Below are positions 1-6,303 of a DNA stretch of 9,200 nucleotides, in pieces (positions within the stretch are counted from its first letter, which is position 1; the number at the start of each line of letters is the position of its first letter). Both the position numbers and the translations under genes were made by a program. The DNA is from Chlorobiota bacterium (GTDB lineage Bacteria > Bacteroidota > Bacteroidia > Flavobacteriales > Flavobacteriaceae). The stretch is from positions 1 through 9,200 of the forward strand of contig JAADHG010000054.1 of assembly GCA_013151975.1 (NCBI GenBank). Reading direction: 5' to 3'. The notes under the pieces were generated by a model. It made no database searches. It had not been told where the DNA came from and saw only the letters and a program-made list of their open reading frames with translations.

Positions 1-1
1 T

Positions 2-88
2 GCTGTGCACAATTTAATGATAGAAGTAAGAGATAGTACACTTAATATTTTCAATAATAAGTCGTTAGCCGATTTAATTTCACAATAA
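2..88 (+). CDS. Rrf2-family transcriptional regulator, C-terminal end (5' part outside window)
   Basis: An open frame enters from the left edge and stops at TAA 86-88, giving 28 residues that begin AVHNLMIEVRDS and end SLADLISQ. This pattern, a helix with an EVRD-like stretch and then a T/S-LADL motif, is how Rrf2-family regulators (IscR, CymR and flavobacterial relatives) end. In many of these a Cys directly precedes the AVH-like segment; the one visible base of the preceding codon (T) would fit TGT. Rrf2 proteins are winged-helix DNA-binding proteins, often sensing iron-sulfur clusters or cysteine status. Lying immediately upstream of and codirectional with a sulfur-assimilation operon, this one is a natural candidate regulator of it. 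The DNA-binding domain is out of view, so the family call rests on the tail only. An N-formylglutamate amidohydrolase tail was considered and fits less well. Confidence 0.68.
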   Translation, partial: AVHNLMIEVRDSTLNIFNNKSLADLISQ

Positions 89-123
89 AACTATAAAATT
101 AGATGATTATTAAAAGATTATAA

Positions 124-131
124 TACATTTG
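124..131 (+). promoter_or_regulatory. Candidate Bacteroidota -7 promoter box (TACATTTG) for the cysH operon
   Basis: TACATTTG matches the TAnnTTTG -7 consensus of Bacteroidota primary sigma factor promoters. Transcription would start near position 137 and give a leader of roughly 88 bases before the cysH start. I see no good TTG -33 element about 20 bases upstream, so this is a half-supported promoter. It is the best match in the 136-base gap between the Rrf2-type gene and cysH. Confidence 0.4.
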
Positions 132-147
132 TAACAATAATCTAGTA

Positions 148-159
148 ATCCGATAGGAT
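148..159 (+). promoter_or_regulatory. Candidate operator: inverted repeat ATCC-N4-GGAT
   Basis: ATCCGATAGGAT has perfect 4-base arms around GATA. It lies just downstream of the predicted transcription start. An adjacent 11-base AT palindrome, TAATAGTATTA (159-169), abuts it. The reverse strand reads CTATCGGATT, which resembles the CGGAATT-containing sites bound by the Rrf2-family cysteine regulator CymR of Firmicutes as I remember them. An Rrf2-type gene ends just upstream, so binding by that regulator is a reasonable inference, but no second copy was found in the window to support a motif. Confidence 0.3.
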
Positions 160-224
160 AATAGTATTAATAAAATTAGAATGATTATTGATTGCGCTTT
201 AAGCATAAAATCTAGCCCAAGAGA

Positions 225-854
225 ATGGAGAAAATAATAAACTTGAATTTAGAAGTATTAAATAAAGAACTGAAGGATAAAACGCCCGATGAAATAATAG
301 ATCGGGCATTATCATTATCTGAAAACAGGATAGTAACAACAAGTTTTGGAGTCTATTCGTCAGTGCTTTTAAGCACTTTTCATCGTATGGATAAAAATAT
401 TGATGTTATTTGGTGTGACACTGGTTTTAATACCCCCGAAACGTATAATCACGCCATTAATTTAATTAATAAGTTTCAATTAAATGTACATGCATATGCA
501 CCATTACAGAGTAGAGCATTTATTGAATCAACTTTAGGTTTACCAGAAGTTACAGACCCAAAACATCAAGAATTTACTGAACTTGTAAAGCTGGAACCCT
601 TTAGACGAGCCTTAAAAGAGCATCAGCCAAAAGTGTGGTTTACTAATATAAGAGTAAGACAAACCGAATACAGAAATTCTAAAGATGTATTAAGTTTTAG
701 TAAAGAGGGTATATTAAAAGTGAGCCCTTTTTATTACTGGACAGATAATGATTTAGACCAGTATATGCAGACTCATAATTTACCAAAAAACGAATCTTAT
801 TTTGATGTAACAAAAGCACTGTCAAATAGAGAATGTGGAATTCACTTTCAATAG
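225..854 (+). CDS. cysH: Phosphoadenosine phosphosulfate (PAPS) reductase, compact form
   Basis: This cytoplasmic enzyme reduces PAPS to sulfite with thioredoxin-type electrons, feeding the sulfite reductase encoded next. The adenine-nucleotide alpha-hydrolase (PP-loop) fold is visible: TTSFGVYSSVLL (38-49) is the modified P-loop, WCDTGFNTPETY (63-74) the following strand-loop, and KLEPFRRAL (122-130) the conserved helix. The catalytic Cys is C204 in the C-terminal RECGIH motif. The only other Cys is C64, so the four Cys that bind the 4Fe-4S cluster of APS reductases are missing, which favours PAPS as substrate. At 209 residues it is shorter than E. coli CysH (about 244): the N-terminus is trimmed and the loop before ECGIH is cut to about SYFDVTKALSN. 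ATG 225 is the natural start; no strong Shine-Dalgarno is seen, as is common in this phylum. Twelve bases separate it from the next gene. APS use cannot be fully excluded. Confidence 0.9.
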   Translation: MEKIINLNLEVLNKELKDKTPDEIIDRALSLSENRIVTTSFGVYSSVLLSTFHRMDKNIDVIWCDTGFNTPETYNHAINLINKFQLNVHAYAPLQSRAFIESTLGLPEVTDPKHQEFTELVKLEPFRRALKEHQPKVWFTNIRVRQTEYRNSKDVLSFSKEGILKVSPFYYWTDNDLDQYMQTHNLPKNESYFDVTKALSNRECGIHFQ

Positions 855-866
855 TTAACCATAATT

Positions 867-2966
867 ATGCAAAGTTTTAGAACCGAAATAGAAAAACCAC
901 TAGTCGAAAAGGATATCATCGAATTAGAAAAAAAGATTCGATTATTTCAAGAAGGACGTATTAACGAAGAACGTTTTAGAAGCTTGCGTTTAGCTCGTGG
1001 TGTTTACGGACAGCGTCAATTTGGTGTGCAAATGATTCGTATAAAATTGCCATATGGAAAGGTAACTAGTAGTCAATTGCTTAGAATTTCGGATGTTTCT
1101 GATGAGTATTCTACAGGCAGATTACATATTACTACAAGACAAGATATTCAAATTCACTATGTGAGTTTGGACAGGACGCCAGAGCTTTGGGCGCAACTAG
1201 AGCGTGATGATGTTACCTTACGAGAAGCATGTGGAAATACCGTTAGAAATGTAACCGCAAGTGAAACTGCTGGAATTGATATCGACGAACCTTTTGATGT
1301 GTCACCATATGCGTATGCTGTGTTTCAATTCTTTTTACGAAATCCAATTTGTCAGGAAATGGGTAGGAAATTTAAAATTTCTTTCTCATCTTCCGATGCT
1401 GATTCTGCCTTGAGTTTTATTCACGATTTGGGGTTTATTCCTAAAATTAAGAATAACGAAAGAGGGTTTAAAGTAGTATTGGGCGGAGGTTTGGGTTCGC
1501 AGCCAAGACATGCTGATGTGTTATATGAATTTTTATTAGCACAAAAAATTATTCCAGTTACAGAAAGTGTACTACGTGTTTTCGACCGTTATGGCGAACG
1601 AAGCAGAAGGCAAAAAGCACGACTAAAGTTTTTAATCAAGGACATTGGCTTAGACAATTTTGTAACTCTGATAGAAGAAGAACAAAAAGCATTATCGCAA
1701 AAGGAGGTATTTATAGATGTTGAAGCTTTTGAACAAGACATTAATATTCCAAAGGTTAATATTCCGGAAGTGACCATTGAAGACCCAACGAAATTTAATG
1801 CTTGGATAAAGACTAATGTCATTTCTCAAAAGCAAGAAGGGCTGTTTGCTATTGGAGTAAAAGTTAAGTTAGGTAATTTTTCAACGGAAAATGCTAGAAA
1901 ATTAGCATATTTAATTAAAAATTATGCAGCCGATGAATTGCGATTCACCTTGCGACAAAACATTCTTATAAGACACGTAAAAAAAGCATTGTTACCATTC
2001 TTTTATCAAGAGTTAAAGGAACTTGGATTTACAGGTTTAGGTTATAATTCTACAGCAGATATTACAGCATGCCCAGGAACAGATACCTGTAATTTAGGAA
2101 TTGCAAGTAGTACAGGAATGGCTTCTGAACTGGAGCGTGTATTAGTAGAAGAATATCCACAATATCTAAACAATAAAGAAGTCACTATAAAGATTAGTGG
2201 TTGCATGAACGCCTGTGGGCAACACAATATGGCGCATATTGGTTTTCAAGGAATGTCTATAAAAACTAAAGAGAAGTTAGTCGCGCCGGCAGTACAGATT
2301 TTACTTGGAGGAGGTATTTTGGGTAATGGTGAAGGAAGATTTTCAGATAAGGTTATAAAATTACCATCTAAAAGAGGGCCACAAGCCTTACGTCTAATTT
2401 TAGATGATTTTGAAGCTAATCAGATAAAAAAAGAATCATTTTTAGAGTATTATGACAGGCAAGGAGAAAAGTATTTTTATGACTTTTTATTACCGTTATC
2501 TGCAATAGACAATCTTGTTGAAAGCGATTTTATAGATTGGGGACATAATAATAAATACATTAATATAATTGGTGTTGGTGAGTGTGCCGGAGTAGTGATA
2601 GATTTAGTAGCAACCTTACTTTTGGAAGCTAAAGAGAAAGTTGATTTAGCAAGTGAATCTTTTAAAAACGAAAAATGGTCGGATGCTATTTATCATGGGT
2701 ATGCAGCTTTTGTAAATGGAGCCAAAGCCTTATTACTTGCTGAAGATAAGAGAACAAATACGCAAGCAGGAATTATTAATCAATTTGACGAAACTTTTAT
2801 AGAGACTAAAAAAATAGAGTTAAAAACAAGCTTTACATCTTTGGTGTATCAAATAAAAGAGAATGAGCCAACTGTTGAATTTGCTAAAATATATATAAAT
2901 CAAGCTATGGTGTTTTTTGAAACCATTGAAGCCTATAGGACTAAAGAATTGGAACATGCAGAATAA
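867..2966 (+). CDS. Assimilatory sulfite reductase hemoprotein with C-terminal HEPN domain
   Basis: This enzyme carries out the six-electron reduction of sulfite to sulfide at a siroheme coupled to a 4Fe-4S cluster. Two ferredoxin-like/catalytic repeats are visible. The first includes LHITTRQDIQIHYV (86-99, the Arg-rich siroheme-contacting strand) and ACGNTVRNVT (121-130); the second includes LRFTLRQNILIRHV (358-371). Cluster and siroheme ligands are C402-x5-C408 (ACPGTDTCNLG) and C446-x3-C450 (GCMNACGQHNMAHIGFQG). These motifs are shared by sulfite and nitrite reductases; placement beside cysH and siroheme genes favours sulfite. After the core (to about 545) comes a GVGECAG-containing linker and a helical tail (about 585-690) resembling HEPN, known in flavobacterial homologues. 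The 699-residue length is far above the ~570 of CysI and is explained by that tail. No RxxxxH RNase motif is seen in it. No flavin reductase subunit (CysJ) lies nearby, so ferredoxin or an unlinked reductase may supply electrons. The stop overlaps the next gene by 11 bases. Confidence 0.9.
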   Translation: MQSFRTEIEKPLVEKDIIELEKKIRLFQEGRINEERFRSLRLARGVYGQRQFGVQMIRIKLPYGKVTSSQLLRISDVSDEYSTGRLHITTRQDIQIHYVSLDRTPELWAQLERDDVTLREACGNTVRNVTASETAGIDIDEPFDVSPYAYAVFQFFLRNPICQEMGRKFKISFSSSDADSALSFIHDLGFIPKIKNNERGFKVVLGGGLGSQPRHADVLYEFLLAQKIIPVTESVLRVFDRYGERSRRQKARLKFLIKDIGLDNFVTLIEEEQKALSQKEVFIDVEAFEQDINIPKVNIPEVTIEDPTKFNAWIKTNVISQKQEGLFAIGVKVKLGNFSTENARKLAYLIKNYAADELRFTLRQNILIRHVKKALLPFFYQELKELGFTGLGYNSTADITACPGTDTCNLGIASSTGMASELERVLVEEYPQYLNNKEVTIKISGCMNACGQHNMAHIGFQGMSIKTKEKLVAPAVQILLGGGILGNGEGRFSDKVIKLPSKRGPQALRLILDDFEANQIKKESFLEYYDRQGEKYFYDFLLPLSAIDNLVESDFIDWGHNNKYINIIGVGECAGVVIDLVATLLLEAKEKVDLASESFKNEKWSDAIYHGYAAFVNGAKALLLAEDKRTNTQAGIINQFDETFIETKKIELKTSFTSLVYQIKENEPTVEFAKIYINQAMVFFETIEAYRTKELEHAE

Positions 2967-3732
2967 AAAGACACCAAAGTTAACCCTTGTAGGCGCTGGA
3001 CCAGGAGATCCAGATTTGCTAACTATAAAAGGGGCTAAGGCCCTAGCTGAAGCAGATGTTGTATTGTATGATGCGCTTATCAACAAACAAATATTGGAGT
3101 ATGCGCCAAAATCAGCAACCAAAATATTCGTCGGTAAACGTAAAGGAAATCATAGTTTTTCGCAAGATGAAATTAATAATTTTATTGTTAAACATGCCTT
3201 TTCACATGGTCATGTAGTGCGCTTAAAAGGAGGGGATCCCTTTATTTTTGGTAGAGGTAGTGAAGAGATCGACCATGCAGATGCTTTTGGTATTACTTGC
3301 GAAATTGTGCCAGGAATATCATCATCTATAGCAGTTCCCGCAGACCAAGGCATCTCACTAACTAAACGCGGTGTTTCTGAAAGTTTTTGGGTAATTACGG
3401 GTACAACATCTGCTAGAAAATTGTCTAACGATATAGCCTTGGCAGCGCAGTCATCAGCTACAGTCGCCATATTGATGGGTATGAGTAAACTCCCTGAAAT
3501 TGTTAAACTATTTCAAGCTAATGGCAAGGGGAAAGTAGCTACTGCAATTATTCAAAATGGAACGATGACGAACGAGAATATTGGCGTAGGAACCATTGAT
3601 ACTATTTTAGATGTAGTAACAGATAAAAAACTATCTAATCCTGCAATAATAGTCATTGGAGAAGTGGTAAAACACAGTCACAAATTCAAAGCTTTTTATG
3701 AAGAGGTCAGCGTAAATTACACTAATAAATAG
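2956..3732 (+). CDS. cobA: Uroporphyrinogen-III C-methyltransferase (SUMT)
   Basis: This enzyme transfers two methyl groups from S-adenosylmethionine to uroporphyrinogen III, giving precorrin-2, the first step towards siroheme (and, in cobalamin makers, corrin). Family motifs are intact: VGAGPGDPDLLT (12-23), VRLKGGDPFIFGRGSEEI (88-105), the SAM-binding VPGISSSIAVPA (118-129), LTKRGVSESFWVITGT (135-150) and VAILMGM (170-176). I chose ATG 2956 (258 residues). An upstream in-frame ATG at 2917 would add 13 residues lying wholly inside the sulfite reductase gene and without family similarity. With this start the gene overlaps its predecessor by 11 bases, suggesting translational coupling. It is a stand-alone enzyme rather than the trifunctional CysG of enterobacteria; the remaining activities are in the next gene. 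Its product directly serves the adjacent siroheme-dependent sulfite reductase. Confidence 0.93.
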   Translation: MQNKKTPKLTLVGAGPGDPDLLTIKGAKALAEADVVLYDALINKQILEYAPKSATKIFVGKRKGNHSFSQDEINNFIVKHAFSHGHVVRLKGGDPFIFGRGSEEIDHADAFGITCEIVPGISSSIAVPADQGISLTKRGVSESFWVITGTTSARKLSNDIALAAQSSATVAILMGMSKLPEIVKLFQANGKGKVATAIIQNGTMTNENIGVGTIDTILDVVTDKKLSNPAIIVIGEVVKHSHKFKAFYEEVSVNYTNK

Positions 3733-3739
3733 AGCGATT

Positions 3740-4324
3740 ATGGGAAGGAATAATCTATATCCAATTTTTTTAAAGATGCATCAGCTTCAAGTATTAATAG
3801 TAGGAGGCGGAAACGTAGCGTTAGAAAAACTAACATTTTTATTAAAATCCAGTCCTGATGCAAACGTAACTATGGTTGCCCCTTTTTTTAAAGAAGAAAC
3901 TAAGAATTTGGCCAATAGATTTGATGTGAAGCTAATTGTAATGGCTTATGATGAATCTTTTTTATATGATAAAGATTTGGTAATAGCAGCTACAAATAAA
4001 ACGGAGGTTAATAAACAAGTTCATAAGGCCTCAAAAAGAAAAAATCTACTAATAAATGTTGCCGATACTCCAGAATTGTGCGATTTTTACCTTGGTGGGA
4101 TTGTAACCAAAGGAAACATAAAAATTGCAATTTCTACTAACGGAAAGTCGCCAACGATGGCAAAACGTTTACGTCAATTTTTTGAAGCTGTAATTCCTGA
4201 AGAAATAGATGACTTAATAGAAAACTTAAATCAGTTTAGAAAAGGCATTAAAGGTGATTTTGCAACAAAAGTCTCTAAGCTAAATAAGATTACTAAAGAA
4301 TTGTTAACTGCTCAGCAAGAATAA
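3740..4324 (+). CDS. Precorrin-2 dehydrogenase / sirohydrochlorin ferrochelatase (Met8/CysG N-terminal type)
   Basis: This protein performs the NAD-dependent oxidation of precorrin-2 to sirohydrochlorin and probably the Fe2+ insertion that completes siroheme. At 194 residues it matches the single-module Met8p-like family and corresponds to the N-terminal half of enterobacterial CysG. The N-terminal Rossmann fold shows VLIVGGGNVALEK (18-30). NVADTPELCDF (106-116) contains D109, equivalent to the catalytic Asp of CysG (D104). AISTNGKSPTMAKRLR (130-145) matches the CysG segment AVSSGGTSPVLARLLR, with S137 in the position of the conserved Ser. Only 7 bases separate it from cobA, so the two siroheme genes are surely cotranscribed. 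Start ATG 3740 fits, because the Rossmann strand follows after the usual short leader. Ferrochelatase activity is inferred from the family; some members do only the dehydrogenation. Confidence 0.9.
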   Translation: MGRNNLYPIFLKMHQLQVLIVGGGNVALEKLTFLLKSSPDANVTMVAPFFKEETKNLANRFDVKLIVMAYDESFLYDKDLVIAATNKTEVNKQVHKASKRKNLLINVADTPELCDFYLGGIVTKGNIKIAISTNGKSPTMAKRLRQFFEAVIPEEIDDLIENLNQFRKGIKGDFATKVSKLNKITKELLTAQQE

Positions 4325-4405
4325 ATAGCTTAAATATTTATATTGTAAATTATAGATGTATTTATCGACTATTGACAAACAATTAATAATTTATAAGAAG
4401 TTAAA
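4325..4405 (+). other. 81-base intergenic gap between the siroheme and cysteine genes
   Basis: This gap is extremely AT-rich. A perfect 7-base inverted repeat, ATAAATA (4321-4327) and TATTTAT (4335-4341), begins at the stop codon, but it is pure A/T and has no following T-run, so it is a weak terminator at best. A TTGACA hexamer at 4372-4377 lies only about 28 bases before the next start and has no clear partner box. Read-through from the upstream operon is therefore plausible, but a separate promoter for the cysteine genes cannot be excluded. Confidence 0.35.
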
Positions 4406-5176
4406 ATGAATTCATCTTTAAAAGAAACAGAAGGTTTTAAAAATTATAATGTTCGTTTAAAAGAGACTATTGAAATCTTTACAAAAAGATTGTTTTATAC
4501 GCTGTTTGAAAAACAACACAACAATGAAGAAGAATTTTCATTTTTAAAAACTATTTTTTTAGAAGTTGCATCGAAGTTATCTATTGAAAATGGAGAAGCA
4601 GTTTGGGATGATTTTAAGACCCGATTCCCAGAAATTAGAAAAAAACTAGATTTAGACGCCATAGCTATTGAGCAAAATGACCCAGCAACTAAAAGCTTGG
4701 AAGAGGTGTATTTAGCTTGCCCTGGATTTTATGCCATTGCTATTTACCGTTTAAGTCATGAGTTATATGAATTAAATATTCCTCTAATACCACGAATGAT
4801 GAGCGAATATGTACATGGTATTACAGGAATTGATATACATCCAGGAGCAACTATTGGAGATTCATTTTTTGTTGATCACGGGACAGGAATTGTAATTGGG
4901 GAAACTTCAATCATAAAAAGTAATGTAAAGATTTTTCAAGGTGTTACTTTGGGAGGTATTCAAGTTAAAAAAAGTATGTCATCAACTAAAAGACACCCAA
5001 CTATTGAAGATAACGTAACTATTTATGCCAATGCCACAATTTTAGGTGGCGATATTAGTATTGGTGCAAACAGCACTATAGGAGCCAATGTTTGGATTAC
5101 CAAATCTGTTCCGAAAAATTCATTAGTGACCTATCAAACGGAGATTAAAATAAGCACTAAAAAAAATGGGATATAG
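4406..5176 (+). CDS. cysE: Serine O-acetyltransferase
   Basis: This enzyme acetylates L-serine with acetyl-CoA to O-acetylserine, the carbon acceptor for sulfide. An N-terminal helical domain (about 1-130) is followed by a left-handed beta-helix of hexapeptide repeats (about 140-235). Active-site residues of the E. coli enzyme are recognisable: D92 in NDPA, D143 in GIDIHPGA, D157-H158 in VDHGTGIVIGET, and the RHP His (H197; E. coli H193). The GVTLGG loop is at 179-184. After the beta-helix the usual GVPAR-like end is missing and replaced by VTYQTEIKI and a lysine-rich tail. The protein nevertheless ends in Gly-Ile, like E. coli CysE, whose C-terminal Ile docks into the cysteine synthase active site. 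At 256 residues it is close to CysE length (273). Its last 11 bases overlap the start of the cysteine synthase gene. ATG 4406 is the first start in the frame after the gap and gives a normal N-terminus. Confidence 0.92.
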   Translation: MNSSLKETEGFKNYNVRLKETIEIFTKRLFYTLFEKQHNNEEEFSFLKTIFLEVASKLSIENGEAVWDDFKTRFPEIRKKLDLDAIAIEQNDPATKSLEEVYLACPGFYAIAIYRLSHELYELNIPLIPRMMSEYVHGITGIDIHPGATIGDSFFVDHGTGIVIGETSIIKSNVKIFQGVTLGGIQVKKSMSSTKRHPTIEDNVTIYANATILGGDISIGANSTIGANVWITKSVPKNSLVTYQTEIKISTKKNGI

Positions 5177-6056
5177 TAAGCGCATCACAGACCAAATTGG
5201 AAATACACCTTTAATTGAAGCCACTAACATTATCCAAAATAAAAATGTTAGGCTTTTATTAAAATTGGAAGGCGATAATCCAGGTGGAAGCGTTAAAGAC
5301 AGACCTGCATACAATATGATTAATGAAGCTTTAAAACGAGGCGATATTAAAAAGGGAAGCACTTTGGTTGAAGCTACAAGCGGAAACACAGGGATTGCCT
5401 TAGCATTTATAGCACAATTATTAGGATTGAAAATGATTTTGATAATGCCAGAGAATTCTACCGAAGAACGTGTAAAAACAATGCGAGCCTATGGAGCCGA
5501 AGTAATATTAACTGCTTCAGAAAATGGAATTGAAGGATCTAGAGATTTGGCGTTCAAGCTTCGTGATGAAAAAGGATATGTATTGTTAAATCAATTTGAA
5601 AACACAGACAATTGGAAAGCACATTATAACACTACTGGACCAGAGATATGGAAGGATACACAAGGTGAAATAACACATTTTGTTTCAGCCATGGGAACCA
5701 CAGGAACTATAATGGGAGTGTCGACATATCTCAAAGAAAAAAATAAAAACATAACTATAGTTGGCGTGCAACCAACAGATAATTCAAAAATTCCGGGTAT
5801 TAGAAAATGGTCTCCAGATTATGTACCAAAATTCTTCGATAGATCTAAAATAGACCAAGTGTTTGAAGTAAGCGAAGAAGAAGCTAAAATCATGACCCAG
5901 AGATTAGCCAAAGAGGAAGGTGTTTTTGCAGGGATGAGTAGTGGTGGAGCAATCGCTAGTGCATTGAAGTTGTCTAAAACCATCACCTCAGGTATTATCG
6001 TTGCGATTATTTGCGATAGAGGCGACCGCTATTTGTCTTCAGATTTATTTCAATAA
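5166..6056 (+). CDS. cysM: Cysteine synthase, CysM type (O-acetylserine sulfhydrylase B)
   Basis: This PLP enzyme condenses O-acetylserine with sulfide (CysM types also accept thiosulfate) to make cysteine. The Schiff-base Lys is K44 in GDNPGGSVKDRPA. The substrate loop TSGNTG is at 71-76, the phosphate-binding GTTGT at 177-181, and SSGGA with the PLP-nitrogen Ser at 258-262. CysM rather than CysK is favoured by LKLEGDNPGGSVKDR in place of the CysK form, by HFVSAMGTTGTIMGVS, by the GVQPTDNSKIPGIRKW stretch, and by the end IICDRGDRYLS, all close to E. coli CysM. Length (296) is typical. ATG 5166 lies inside the last codons of the acetyltransferase gene (11-base overlap) and is required to include the family N-terminus ITDQIGNTPLIE, so translational coupling is likely. 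It uses the product of its neighbour and the sulfide from the upstream reductase. No convincing terminator follows. Confidence 0.92.
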   Translation: MGYSKRITDQIGNTPLIEATNIIQNKNVRLLLKLEGDNPGGSVKDRPAYNMINEALKRGDIKKGSTLVEATSGNTGIALAFIAQLLGLKMILIMPENSTEERVKTMRAYGAEVILTASENGIEGSRDLAFKLRDEKGYVLLNQFENTDNWKAHYNTTGPEIWKDTQGEITHFVSAMGTTGTIMGVSTYLKEKNKNITIVGVQPTDNSKIPGIRKWSPDYVPKFFDRSKIDQVFEVSEEEAKIMTQRLAKEEGVFAGMSSGGAIASALKLSKTITSGIIVAIICDRGDRYLSSDLFQ

Positions 6057-6094
6057 TTCACTATATAAATTAGGATTTTAAAAAATTAATTACG

Positions 6095-6102
6095 TTACTT
6101 TG
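6095..6102 (+). promoter_or_regulatory. Candidate -7 promoter box (TTACTTTG) ahead of the riboswitch
   Basis: TTACTTTG differs from TAnnTTTG at one of the six fixed positions. It is well placed: transcription would begin near 6108, about 20 bases before the riboswitch P1 helix. No clear -33 TTG is seen. The riboswitch implies that a promoter must exist in this short stretch downstream of the cysteine synthase gene, which is the main support. Confidence 0.38.
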
Positions 6103-6129
6103 TGTCCTAGTTCATTAATGTATTTAAAT

Positions 6130-6241
6130 GTTATCAAGAAAGGCAGAGGGATTAGACCCAGTGAAGCCTTAGCAACCCTTTAGCAATAAAGATAGGTGCT
6201 GCATTCTACCTTAATCACAGTTTGATTAGAGGATAGATAAC
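6130..6241 (+). ncRNA. SAM-I (S-box) riboswitch aptamer controlling split methionine synthase
   Basis: The S-box signature is plain: TTATCAAGAAAGGCAGAGGG, then ACCC, GAAGCC, AGCAACC and AGGTGCT. All four helices can be drawn. P1 pairs GTTATC (6130-6135) with GATAAC (6236-6241). P2 pairs AAGGC (6140-6144) with GCCTT (6166-6170), and GGG (6148-6150) with CCC (6157-6159). P3 pairs ACC (6175-6177) with GGT (6195-6197), and CTTTA (6178-6182) with TAAAG (6187-6191). P4 pairs TAATCA (6212-6217) with TGATTA (6223-6228), extended by CC/GG. The class binds S-adenosylmethionine and normally turns off methionine genes when it is abundant. It lies 93 bases before the first methionine synthase gene, exactly where this control is expected. 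Confidence 0.95.
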
Positions 6242-6246
6242 GAAGC

Positions 6247-6262
6247 GTATTTTTTTAAATAC
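6247..6262 (+). terminator. Possible expression-platform hairpin after the riboswitch
   Basis: GTATTT (6247-6252) and AAATAC (6257-6262) form a 6-base stem with a TTTT loop, followed by the pyrimidine-rich tract ACTTTCCTTTCTTTTTCTTG. It starts 5 bases after P1, where a SAM-I terminator usually sits, but the stem is AT-rich and the T-run is broken by C, so it would be weak. GTATTT also occurs just before P1 (6120-6125) and could compete for AAATAC. Confidence 0.35.
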
Positions 6263-6303
6263 ACTTTCCTTTCTTTTTCTTGCTAACATAATTATATATA
6301 GAA

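Noticed and set aside
2..88. C-terminus of an N-formylglutamate amidohydrolase-like protein
   Set aside because: The MIEVRD string resembles that family superficially, but the following SLADLISQ end and the neighbouring sulfur genes fit an Rrf2 regulator better.
2917..2955. Longer cobA start at ATG 2917
   Set aside because: The additional 13 residues lie inside the sulfite reductase gene and show no family similarity. SUMT proteins begin shortly before the VGAGPGDPD motif, as they do with ATG 2956.
2619..2963. HEPN tail as evidence for a toxin-antitoxin or defence system
   Set aside because: No MNT/nucleotidyltransferase partner, no RxxxxH motif and no mobile-element context are seen. The domain is in frame with a metabolic enzyme inside a coherent sulfur operon.
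2820..3122. 100-codon antisense open frame across the sulfite reductase/cobA junction
   Set aside because: Both sense genes are well supported here, and the antisense product has no recognisable family or start context.
4372..4377. TTGACA as a sigma-70 -35 box for the serine acetyltransferase gene
   Set aside because: Bacteroidota promoters do not follow this consensus, no -10 partner is evident and the distance to the start codon is too short for a normal leader.
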